Assembly: GCA_958429225.1 (NCBI GenBank)
Contig: CAUAJB010000010.1
Location: 1 to 40,347 of the forward strand
Direction: 5' to 3'
Length of the DNA stretch: 40,347 nucleotides
Source of the DNA: an uncultured Collinsella sp.
GTDB taxonomy: Bacteria > Actinomycetota > Coriobacteriia > Coriobacteriales > Coriobacteriaceae
Both the position numbers and the translations under genes were made by a program. The notes beneath the pieces are model-generated. The model was not told the origin of the DNA. It did no database searches and saw only the letters and a list, made by a program, of their open reading frames with translations. Positions within the stretch are counted from its first letter, which is position 1. Each line of letters opens with the position of its first letter. This document shows positions 25,617 through 32,255 of the stretch, in pieces.

Positions 25617-26354
25617 CTAGGCAAGCGGATTCTTCTTTGCCATGCCATTTGCACGAGGCAATGAAACGGATGCTGAATGACTCTTCTTAAGAACAATGAA
25701 CTCCCTGTGACCCAAGCCTTCAGGCAAATCAATTGCGTCATTCAGAAGCAAAGTGAAGCCGCAAATCTTAGCTGCTGACATGCCGGAAGCAAGCTCCTCA
25801 TCCGAAGGATTGCCCTTGGTGATAACAAATAGCCCTCCATCCTTAAGGTACGGAGCCGCATACTCAACAAGAATCGGTAGAGGGGCCAGTGCGCGGGCGG
25901 TTACAACGGAGAACTGCTTCTTATGGCTTCGAGCATATTCTTCAAGACGATCATGAACCGCATGAGCATGTTTCAATCCAAGAGCATGGACAAAGGAATT
26001 AACCGCATCAACCTTCTTGCCAACAGAGTCAATATAAGTAGCTTTACGATGCGTGGTTATGGTTAATGGAATACCAGGGAAGCCCGCACCTGTTCCCATA
26101 TCGAGCAAAGCTCCCTCAGGAGCCTTATTGATATAGGGGAGCAAAACAAGTGAGTCGAGGATATGAAGTACGGCAGCATCTTCTACGTTAAGAATACGGG
26201 TGAGATTGGTTGTCTTATTTGTTTCTAGAACCAAATCCAAATGCTGGATACATTTCCTCAGCTCAATATCAGTTACGCTCAAGGAATATTCTTTGCAATA
26301 GGAAGTTAGGCGACTCAACATCTCGTCAGCCTGCTGATCGGTAAGTACAAACAA
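25617..26354 (-). CDS. rsmG: 16S rRNA (guanine527-N7)-methyltransferase
   Basis: SAM-dependent methylase of G527 in 16S rRNA; loss gives low-level streptomycin resistance in many bacteria. The SAM motif LLDMGTGAGFPGIPL and the later VTARALAPLPILVEYAAP and KGNPSDEEL match RsmG. The frame reaches an ATG ending at 26402, but that start lacks a ribosome-binding site, while AAAGGAG lies six bases before a TTG ending at 26354 (next residues FVLTDQQ). I choose the TTG. A terminator separates it from jag, so it begins the rsmG-parA-parB unit. The stop abuts parS site 3. Confidence 0.93.
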   Translation of the reverse strand: MFVLTDQQADEMLSRLTSYCKEYSLSVTDIELRKCIQHLDLVLETNKTTNLTRILNVEDAAVLHILDSLVLLPYINKAPEGALLDMGTGAGFPGIPLTITTHRKATYIDSVGKKVDAVNSFVHALGLKHAHAVHDRLEEYARSHKKQFSVVTARALAPLPILVEYAAPYLKDGGLFVITKGNPSDEELASGMSAAKICGFTLLLNDAIDLPEGLGHREFIVLKKSHSASVSLPRANGMAKKNPLA

Positions 26355-26400
26355 CAGAAGCTCCTTTCTGACAAAAATCAGCGTATCGAGAACTTTTGAC

Positions 26401-26428
26401 AAAAAAAGAGGACGTGGAAACCACGTCC
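26401..26428 (-). terminator. Rho-independent terminator between jag and rsmG
   Basis: On the minus strand a perfect 8-bp stem GGACGTGG/CCACGTCC with a 3-nt loop is followed by TC and seven T residues. It ends the rpmH-to-jag transcript and implies a separate promoter for rsmG-parAB. Confidence 0.85.
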
Positions 26429-26450
26429 CCCTAGCATAAGCTCGAGTAGA

Positions 26451-27020
26451 TTATCGAGCAACAATCACCACATGGCGATCAGGGTCAGAACCCTCAGAAT
26501 GAGTATCGACTGCATCGTTGCCACGAAGTGCAATGTGAACCAGTCGGCGCTCGTAGGCATTCATGGGCGGAAGCGAAACACTCTTATGAGTGCGGATGGC
26601 ACGCTCGGCAGCAGACTGAGCCATGGAGGCGACCTTATCCTGACGGCGACTCTTGTATCCCTCGACGTCCACTACAACCGGATACCTAAAGCCAAGCTTG
26701 CGGCTCACCAGCAAAGAGAACATAACCTGAAGAGCATCAAGAGTGCGACCATGACGGCCAATGAGAACAGCAAGGTCGGGAGCCGTTACATCCAAAATCA
26801 GCTCGCCCTCGTCGCCCTCATACTCATCGATAGGAGAGTTGGCGGCATCGAAGTGCGAAAGGATGGAACGCAGGATGGAAATCGCAACATCGGCAATGGT
26901 GTCGAGCTCCTCATCGGTCAGCTCTTCACCAGCCTTGTAGCGCTGTGCAATCTCGGGATAATCGCCCGCGACCTGCGGGGCAACCTCCTCAAGCATATCC
27001 TCGATGATCTCTTCAGACAT
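26451..27020 (-). CDS. jag: RNA-binding protein Jag/KhpB (KH and R3H domains)
   Basis: A 189-residue RNA-binding protein. An acidic N-terminal segment (about 1-75) is followed by a KH domain with the GxxG-type loop in LIGRHGRTLDALQ (about 90-150). A C-terminal R3H domain ends with NAYERRLVHIALRG and SEGSDPDRHVVI. Jag/KhpB partners with KhpA in Gram-positive bacteria and influences cell division and elongation through RNA. The N-terminal Jag_N domain of Bacillus-type Jag is absent, as is usual in actinobacteria. GGAG lies six bases before the ATG ending at 27020, preferred over one four codons upstream. It follows yidC directly in the operon. Confidence 0.92.
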   Translation of the reverse strand: MSEEIIEDMLEEVAPQVAGDYPEIAQRYKAGEELTDEELDTIADVAISILRSILSHFDAANSPIDEYEGDEGELILDVTAPDLAVLIGRHGRTLDALQVMFSLLVSRKLGFRYPVVVDVEGYKSRRQDKVASMAQSAAERAIRTHKSVSLPPMNAYERRLVHIALRGNDAVDTHSEGSDPDRHVVIVAR

Positions 27021-27035
27021 AACGTACTCCAAAAG

Positions 27036-27047
27036 TTAGGTACCTAA
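27036..27047. repeat. 12-bp palindrome TTAGGTACCTAA, copy 2
   Basis: A perfect 12-bp palindrome in the short yidC-jag spacer, identical to 23532-23543 and preceded by the same G. It lies just ahead of the jag ribosome-binding site. Confidence 0.55.
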
Positions 27048-27064
27048 ATAAGATTGATATCCCA

Positions 27065-27835
27065 CTACTTCTTCTTGTGCGGGCGCGGCTTCTTCTCGCG
27101 ACGAGTGACCTCAACCTGCAGCGGAGCGTTCTTAAGACGCTCCTCCTCATCGGCCTTCGCCTTGTCGATGACCTTCTGCGTCACAAAAATCTGCTGGATA
27201 ACCTGCCAAGCAGACGAGACGTCGTAGTACAGCAGAACACCAACGGGAAGGCTCCAGCCCATCCAAAGCATCATGACCGTCATGACAACGGCCATCATAC
27301 GCATGCTCTGAGCCTGCTGGCCGGTCTGGTTGCGCGACATATAGAGCTGCGGAATCAGGGTCAGGACGGCAAACAGGATCAGGCAAACCAGCGCAGGCAG
27401 TGCAACCATAAAGCCATCGGCAAAGGAAGCGCTCGGCGTGGTGGTCAGGTCGGGCAGGATGTTGAAGAACGAGAACGTGCCGTTGTTAAAGTACTGCGGC
27501 AGGTTGCGCAGCAATGTAAACAGGGCGAACAGGATAGGCATCTGAATCAGCAGCGGCAGACAGCCAGCCATGGGGTTGAACTTGTTCTCGCTGTAGAACT
27601 TCTGCATCTCCTCGGCCTGACGCTGGGGATCGTCGGCATAGCGCTCCTGGATCTCGAGCATCTTGGGCTGCAGCACCTGCATGCGAGCCGTCGACTTGGT
27701 CGACTTGAGCATAAGCGGCGTCAGCAGCAGACGGATGATGACCACCAGGATGATGATGGACAGGCCCCAGTCGACCGCAAAGGTCTGGATGAGCTTGAGC
27801 AGCTCGAAAAGGATGTTAACGATCCAATCCCACAT
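27065..27835 (-). CDS. yidC: Membrane protein insertase YidC/Oxa1
   Basis: Inserts and folds inner-membrane proteins, alone or with SecYEG. At 256 residues it is the short Gram-positive form without the large periplasmic domain. TM1 is at about 22-42 (WGLSIIILVVIIRLLLTPLM). A charged cytoplasmic hairpin follows (STKSTARMQVLQPKMLEIQERYADDPQRQAEE, in parts), then the FNPMAGCLPLLIQMPILFALF segment, further TMs near 145-165 and 185-215, and a Lys/Arg-rich C-terminal tail (REKKPRPHKKK) that can contact the ribosome. The hydrophilic-groove Arg is in VIIRLLLTP. There is no lipobox. It lies 29 nt after yidD. Confidence 0.95.
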   Translation of the reverse strand: MWDWIVNILFELLKLIQTFAVDWGLSIIILVVIIRLLLTPLMLKSTKSTARMQVLQPKMLEIQERYADDPQRQAEEMQKFYSENKFNPMAGCLPLLIQMPILFALFTLLRNLPQYFNNGTFSFFNILPDLTTTPSASFADGFMVALPALVCLILFAVLTLIPQLYMSRNQTGQQAQSMRMMAVVMTVMMLWMGWSLPVGVLLYYDVSSAWQVIQQIFVTQKVIDKAKADEEERLKNAPLQVEVTRREKKPRPHKKK

Positions 27836-27864
27836 GTAAGTTTTCCTCCGATAGCGAGTGCCCG

Positions 27865-28089
27865 CTAGGGCACAGGGTCATAACCGCCGACGTGCAGGGG
27901 ATTGCAGCGAGCGATGCGCCTCACGGCAAGCCAGCAGCCTCTCAAAACACCGTGCTTCTCAATCGCCTGGATGGCGTATTGCGAGCACGTTGGGTAATAA
28001 ATGCAGGCGTCAGGCAATAAGGGCGAAATAACCTGTTGATATATGCGAATAGGAGCGATGGCAACACGTCGCAAAACGTGATTGCTCAT
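27865..28089 (-). CDS. yidD: Membrane protein insertion efficiency factor YidD
   Basis: A 74-residue small protein always found next to rnpA and yidC that helps YidC-dependent insertion. The family signature CIYYPTCSQYAIQAIEKHG followed by GCWLAVRRIARCNP and GGYDPVP is complete, with its conserved cysteines. The N-terminal amphipathic helix binds the membrane. Its ATG overlaps the stop of rnpA by 4 nt. Confidence 0.95.
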   Translation of the reverse strand: MSNHVLRRVAIAPIRIYQQVISPLLPDACIYYPTCSQYAIQAIEKHGVLRGCWLAVRRIARCNPLHVGGYDPVP

Positions 28090-28424
28090 CGCTCCTCCCC
28101 GGCAACGCCGGCGCGCTTCATAAGCGAACGCAACGCCTTGTCCATCTCCTGCGGCGAGGAAACCCTCGTCTTGGGAGTTGCAAACAAGATGATGTCATAA
28201 CCCGCAACGGGAAATCCGCAGCTGCGGGCGGCCTCGCGCATCACACGCTTAGATCGGTTGCGCACGACGGCACAACCGAGTCGCTTAGCACCAACGAAGG
28301 CGACCCTTCCGGAGTCGCCTTCGCCAACCGATTCACATATGGTCATTCGAATCAGAGGGTGATTGAAACGACGCCCCTGACTGAACACATGCTCGAAATC
28401 TTGCCGAGACTTAATAGTCTTCAT
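28086..28424 (-). CDS. rnpA: Ribonuclease P protein component
   Basis: Basic protein subunit of RNase P that helps the RNA subunit bind and cut precursor tRNA 5' leaders; 112 residues. The conserved RNR motif is RNRSKRVMREAAR (about 57-69), and the N-terminal KSRQDFEHVFSQGRR and central FVGAKRLGCAVVR match the family. It is 20 nt downstream of rpmH and overlaps yidD. The RNA subunit gene is not in the window. Confidence 0.95.
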   Translation of the reverse strand: MKTIKSRQDFEHVFSQGRRFNHPLIRMTICESVGEGDSGRVAFVGAKRLGCAVVRNRSKRVMREAARSCGFPVAGYDIILFATPKTRVSSPQEMDKALRSLMKRAGVAGEER

Positions 28425-28444
28425 GCGAGATGTGTGTATCGCTG

Positions 28445-28579
28445 CTAGACAGTGAGACGCTTGCGGCCCTTGGCGCGACGACGGGCGAGCACGGCACGAC
28501 CACCCTTAGTGGCCATACGGGCACGGAAGCCATGGGTCTTGGCACGCTTACGCTTATTAGGCTGATACGTACGCTTCAT
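28445..28579 (-). CDS. rpmH: 50S ribosomal protein L34
   Basis: A very basic 44-residue ribosomal protein, complete from MKRTYQPNKRKRAKTHG to the GRKRLTV end. AGGAGG lies eight bases before the ATG ending at 28579; the longer frame upstream is not coding. It is the first gene of the minus-strand operon rpmH-rnpA-yidD-yidC-jag, driven by a near-consensus promoter about 75 nt upstream. Confidence 0.97.
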   Translation of the reverse strand: MKRTYQPNKRKRAKTHGFRARMATKGGRAVLARRRAKGRKRLTV

Positions 28580-28651
28580 CTTAAGTTCCTCCTGCTGCAT
28601 TTCGAGTGTCCGCGGGGACGCGGACGCAGATATAGACACGTGAGCTTGAAG

Positions 28652-28681
28652 ATTGTAGGGAAATCAATGTTCAAATGTCAA
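28652..28681 (-). promoter_or_regulatory. Strong sigma-70 promoter of the rpmH operon
   Basis: The minus strand reads TTGACA, 18 nt, TACAAT: a perfect -35 and a five-of-six -10. The predicted start near 28645 gives a leader of about 65 nt before rpmH. Confidence 0.85.
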
Positions 28682-28776
28682 GAAATCAAAGGTAAAAGGT
28701 TGCGCAGTTCACACGGTTCCCCCATAAGCCAAGCTCGATTTAGCGGTGCATGGCAACTTTTCATGATATTTCATCG

Positions 28777-28843
28777 AGTTTTCAACAGGTCATGTTGGCA
28801 ATGTTGAGAACTTTTCGTCCGTTTTCCAAAGTTTTCAACAGGT
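28777..28843. other. DnaA-box-like cluster upstream of the GHKL-dnaA genes
   Basis: Two identical 14-mers AGTTTTCAACAGGT (28777-28790 and 28830-28843) flank related 9-mers: TTGCCAACA (minus, 28793-28801), TTCTCAACA (minus, 28802-28810) and TTTTCCAAA (28822-28830). They differ from the common TTATCCACA box mainly by A in place of C at position 6. Gene direction diverges here. I read it as the upstream half of a bipartite origin and/or a DnaA autoregulatory site. The 345 bp from rpmH to the next gene hold only this and the rpmH promoter. Confidence 0.65.
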
Positions 28844-28924
28844 TTTGAAAGTTTGTCGAAAGATGAGAAACATTGCACGGTGAGCTACTATTTGTTCGAA
28901 ACCTTTTGGAAGATTGCGAGCGGC

Positions 28925-30277
28925 ATGTCTGACGACTTTTACACCATGGTCGATTCCGGAGACCCGGCACCCGACAACGAGCACATCACCGGCGTGCGCG
29001 AAGAGCGTGACGAAGGTGAACAGACGACAACGCAGGCGCCAAAAGCCATGTACGCCGCGCGCATCGCCGTCTATGACGACATGCTGTCGACACCGCGTGT
29101 GATCGTCATCGATCCGCAAGATGTCCGCACGTATTTGGAAGAGACGACCAACACCGTCTACCAGTGCATGAAAGAACAAGGTGGCCATATCTCGCTCATG
29201 GTCATCCGCGAGATTGTCGAAAACTTTATCCACGCACACTTTGCCGAGCCCATCATCTCGATTCTGGACGGCGGAGACACCATCCGCTTTGCTGACCAAG
29301 GACCCGGCATCGACGACAAGGAACGCGCTTTCGACTTTGGCGTTACCAGCGCAAACAGCAAGATGAAGCGCTATATCCGTGGAACCGGAGCAGGGTTTCC
29401 CATGGTGCAGGAGTATTTGGAAAACGCCGGCGGTGCCGTATCCATCGAGGACAACATGGGCAACGGCACCGTGGTTACGGTAAGCCTGAACCCTAAACGA
29501 GTGCAGGAAATCGAGCGTGCCGGCGGACGCGGTGCTGCCGTGCGGCCCGAGACGGAGCAGCCCACATATCCCCTGCCGGGAGCTTTTGCGCAGCAGCCCA
29601 TGGCAACGCAGCAGATGCAGCCCCCCGTGAGGCAGATGCAGCAGCCCGGAATGCTTCCCACACAAGAGCCCCAGGCGACATCGATGTCGATGCCGCCAAA
29701 CATGCCAGAGGCCGTGCCGCTGGCGGATCAGGATGCAGCAGCAATGCAGCAGGCGACGGGGGCGCCGGGTGGCCAGCAAATGGGCTATCAGCCGTACCAA
29801 CAGGGATATCCATATCAACAGATGCCGCCGCTGGGGTACGGCCAGCAGTTCCCGCAGCAGTACCAGCAGGGATATCAGCAGCCGTATCAGCAGATGCCGC
29901 AGCAGCAGTACAACCCCTGGGCCCAGCAGATGCCTCCGCAGCCTTACCAACAGTGGCCTCAAAGTTTTCAACAGCAAATGCCGCCGATGCAGAGTTCTCA
30001 ACAACCAGCAGCTCAAATGATGTATCCTAATGCAGCAAATCAGTATGCGCAGCCACAACCGGACGTGTTCGTAAGCGATCGCGGCAACGCCGCACTGGGC
30101 TATTTGGCGCAAAATCAAGCGTGCGGTGCAACCGATCTGGCGAGGGCGTTTGGAAACTCGGCCCCCACTTGGTCACGCACGCTCAATGACTTGGCGCAGG
30201 CTGGCTTGGTCATCAAGCATGGCCAGAAATACCATCTGACCGAACTCGGCGCCGCTCGCGTGCGAGCTCAGAGCTAA
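28925..30277 (+). CDS. GHKL-type ATPase with Pro/Gln-rich linker and C-terminal winged helix
   Basis: A protein of about 450 residues, of a type I do not have a name for. A GHKL/HATPase fold covers about 60-190: N box VIREIVENFIHAHF (Glu96, Asn100), G1 FADQGPGIDD, G2 GTGAGFPMVQEY and the closing GNGTVVTVSL. There is no phosphoacceptor His domain. A linker of about 170 residues rich in Gln, Pro, Met and Tyr follows (repeated QQ/PY/QM units), then a 70-residue winged-helix-like domain (ALGYLAQNQ...ATDLARAFG...TWSRTLNDLAQAGLV). It lies 15 nt before dnaA and is co-directional, so it is probably co-transcribed with it. The ATG at 28925 has a weak ribosome site; an in-frame TTG at 28853 is possible. 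A role at the origin is an inference from position. Confidence 0.75.
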   Translation: MSDDFYTMVDSGDPAPDNEHITGVREERDEGEQTTTQAPKAMYAARIAVYDDMLSTPRVIVIDPQDVRTYLEETTNTVYQCMKEQGGHISLMVIREIVENFIHAHFAEPIISILDGGDTIRFADQGPGIDDKERAFDFGVTSANSKMKRYIRGTGAGFPMVQEYLENAGGAVSIEDNMGNGTVVTVSLNPKRVQEIERAGGRGAAVRPETEQPTYPLPGAFAQQPMATQQMQPPVRQMQQPGMLPTQEPQATSMSMPPNMPEAVPLADQDAAAMQQATGAPGGQQMGYQPYQQGYPYQQMPPLGYGQQFPQQYQQGYQQPYQQMPQQQYNPWAQQMPPQPYQQWPQSFQQQMPPMQSSQQPAAQMMYPNAANQYAQPQPDVFVSDRGNAALGYLAQNQACGATDLARAFGNSAPTWSRTLNDLAQAGLVIKHGQKYHLTELGAARVRAQS

Positions 30278-30292
30278 AGAACGGGAGAGACA

Positions 30293-32017
30293 GTGGACGA
30301 GGAAGCAAGCATCATCCTGGGGGACGCCATCGCCTTTTGCCAGCGCGACGGCCAAGATGCACGCCTCATCAACATGCTGCGGCAATCGCGCGCCATAAGC
30401 CTGACCGAAGATACGCTCACGATCGAGGCGCCCTCGCGCTTTGCCATCGCGCAGCTCAAAAAGCATCAGCCGACTATTGAGGCCTATCTGGAAGAAATCG
30501 CCTTTGCACCGATTGCGCTCGACATCGTGGCACCGCAAGGCGCCGCGACGGAATCCGCTGCCGCGACGGCGCCCGCCACGGCTCCCGCTGCTTCCCCGGC
30601 GGTGCCGGCCTCCGCAGGCGACGCGCCGACAATCGAGCACCAGCACGGTGATGTTTCCCGTGAAACCATGGCACCGTTGCCGACCGCGGCGGCGACGTCA
30701 ACGAACGTACCCGTCACGCACATGCCCATCGCTCACGACGCAGCGGCGGGCGCGGATTCGGGTATTGCAATCAAGAACACGCTCTCGGCCGATGATTTTC
30801 GTCGCATGATGAACCAGATGAAGGGCGGAACGCCGACCAAATCCACGCAAGCTGCGACCCCCGCTTCACCCGTGCCAGCACCGACCGTGCCGGCCGAGCA
30901 GAATACGGATGGAGCCCCGCTCGCCGCGAACTCAAAATTTACCTTTGAAAACTTTGTCTACGGTCCCGAGAACAGCCATGCCTATCGCTCGGCACTCAAG
31001 TTTGCCGCCCTCGCGGACGAGCGCGGCACGTGCACATCGCTGTTCATCTACGGCAAATCGGGCCTGGGCAAGACGCACCTGCTGCTTGCCATCAAAAACG
31101 AGCTCGCCGAGAAGTCGCCCGAGATCAAGGTCAAGTATGCCAACTCCCAGGCGTATCTGGACGACCTGATGACCGAGTTCGACCGTCAAAAGAAGAGCAA
31201 CGCCCCCATCATGCAGGCGTACCACGGCGTGGACGTGCTCATCATCGATGACATCCAAAACATCATCGGCAAGCGCGCGAGCGTGGACTACTTTTTCCAG
31301 CTCATGGACGAGTTCATCCGCAACAACAAGAAGGTCGTCATCGCGGCAGACCGCGCCCCCAAGGACCTGAGCATGGACGAGCGTTTGACCAGCCGCTTCA
31401 ACGCCGGCATGCTCTGCCTGGTCGCAGAGCCCAGCTACGAGATGAAATACAAGATCTTGCAGCGCTATTACGAGAACACCATCGTCGCCGCTCCCGAGGC
31501 AGGCGACGACTCGCTGCTGGCAGCCTATGGGGGCGACGGCGGGCACCTGACCGACGAGCACTTTAAACACATGGCAGAGGTGTCGGGCACCAACATTCGC
31601 GAACTCGAGAGCTTTTGCGAGCGCTGCGCCGGCGAGGCGGGCGACCGCGAGCGCGAGGGCGGGGAGCTCACCTTTGACGATATCGACGCCATTGCCAGCC
31701 AGTACTTCGACACATCGGCCAAAAAAATCAACGTCCAGACGGTTCAGTCCGTCATTGAAGAGCAGTACGGCGTGACGCACGAGGAGCTCATCGGCCCGCG
31801 ACGCAACGCCAATATCGCCAAGGCACGCCACATTGCCATCTATCTGGCCATCGAGATGTGCGAGATGACGACCACGGCGGTGGGCGCCGAATTTGGCAAC
31901 CGCAACCACTCGACCGTCAGCACGAGCTACAAAAAGGTCCAGAAGATGATCCAGGAAGACCGCGCCGTCACCGAAGACCTCAAGTCGCTGCGCGATAAAA
32001 TTACACTGCGCTCGTAG
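30293..32017 (+). CDS. dnaA: Chromosomal replication initiator protein DnaA
   Basis: AAA+ ATPase that melts oriC and loads the helicase; 574 residues, longer than the usual 450-500. Domain I (1-75) is followed by an extended Ala/Pro/Thr-rich domain II (about 80-214). Domain III has Walker A YGKSGLGKTH (254-262), Walker B LIIDDIQ (about 317-323) and sensor TNIRELESF. In domain IV the recognition signature, typically FGGRDHTTV, reads FGNRNHSTV (534-542). Position 538 is Asn in place of Asp, and 540 is Ser in place of Thr. The nearby basic helix (NIAKARHIAIYL) has His where Gln is usual. It starts at GTG after GGGAGAG. A parS-like site lies inside the domain II coding part. The altered DNA-contact residues go with altered boxes in this window (see findings). 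Confidence 0.96.
   Translation: MDEEASIILGDAIAFCQRDGQDARLINMLRQSRAISLTEDTLTIEAPSRFAIAQLKKHQPTIEAYLEEIAFAPIALDIVAPQGAATESAAATAPATAPAASPAVPASAGDAPTIEHQHGDVSRETMAPLPTAAATSTNVPVTHMPIAHDAAAGADSGIAIKNTLSADDFRRMMNQMKGGTPTKSTQAATPASPVPAPTVPAEQNTDGAPLAANSKFTFENFVYGPENSHAYRSALKFAALADERGTCTSLFIYGKSGLGKTHLLLAIKNELAEKSPEIKVKYANSQAYLDDLMTEFDRQKKSNAPIMQAYHGVDVLIIDDIQNIIGKRASVDYFFQLMDEFIRNNKKVVIAADRAPKDLSMDERLTSRFNAGMLCLVAEPSYEMKYKILQRYYENTIVAAPEAGDDSLLAAYGGDGGHLTDEHFKHMAEVSGTNIRELESFCERCAGEAGDREREGGELTFDDIDAIASQYFDTSAKKINVQTVQSVIEEQYGVTHEELIGPRRNANIAKARHIAIYLAIEMCEMTTTAVGAEFGNRNHSTVSTSYKKVQKMIQEDRAVTEDLKSLRDKITLRS
30652..30667. promoter_or_regulatory. parS-like site within dnaA, 2 mismatches
   Basis: TGTTTCCCGTGAAACC differs from perfect parS at two positions; the half-sites GTTTC and GAAAC are intact. 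It codes for part of domain II (GDVSRET). About 5 kb from the main cluster. Confidence 0.45.
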
Positions 32018-32255
32018 GGAAATAGAGACACCTGTTGAAAACTTGTCGAAACCACGGGCATAAGGTGTCTAAAACCCAAACCGCGGTGATGAAAAGTTTT
32101 GCGCAGGTTTTGAACGTGGAAAACCACCCCTGTTGCACACAGGTTGCTGTCGATTCTCTTTCTGGGTCTGACCTGCGTCTTTGGGAGTAATCAACAGTTT
32201 CGTCAGTGCTATTACTATTATTAAGATATTTATATCTATAGAAAGGTATTAAAAG
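32018..32255. other. Probable oriC (dnaA-dnaN spacer)
   Basis: A 238-bp non-coding spacer. It holds ACCTGTTGAAAACT (32030-32043), the reverse complement of the 14-mer found twice upstream of the GHKL gene, a degenerate copy AGTTTTGCGCAGGT (32095-32108), and 9-mers TTTTCCACG (minus, 32115-32123), TGTGCAACA (minus, 32131-32139) and TAATCAACA (32188-32196). An AT-rich tract of about 45 bp (32204-32250) lies next to the dnaN start and could be the unwinding element, but it could also hold the dnaN promoter. Position, box cluster and AT tract are the standard origin layout. Confidence 0.75.

Noticed and set aside
29560..30060. DNA tandem-repeat or CRISPR-like array in the CAG-rich stretch
   Set aside because: The repetition is low-complexity Gln/Pro/Tyr/Met coding in frame with the GHKL gene. 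There is no fixed repeat length and no spacers.
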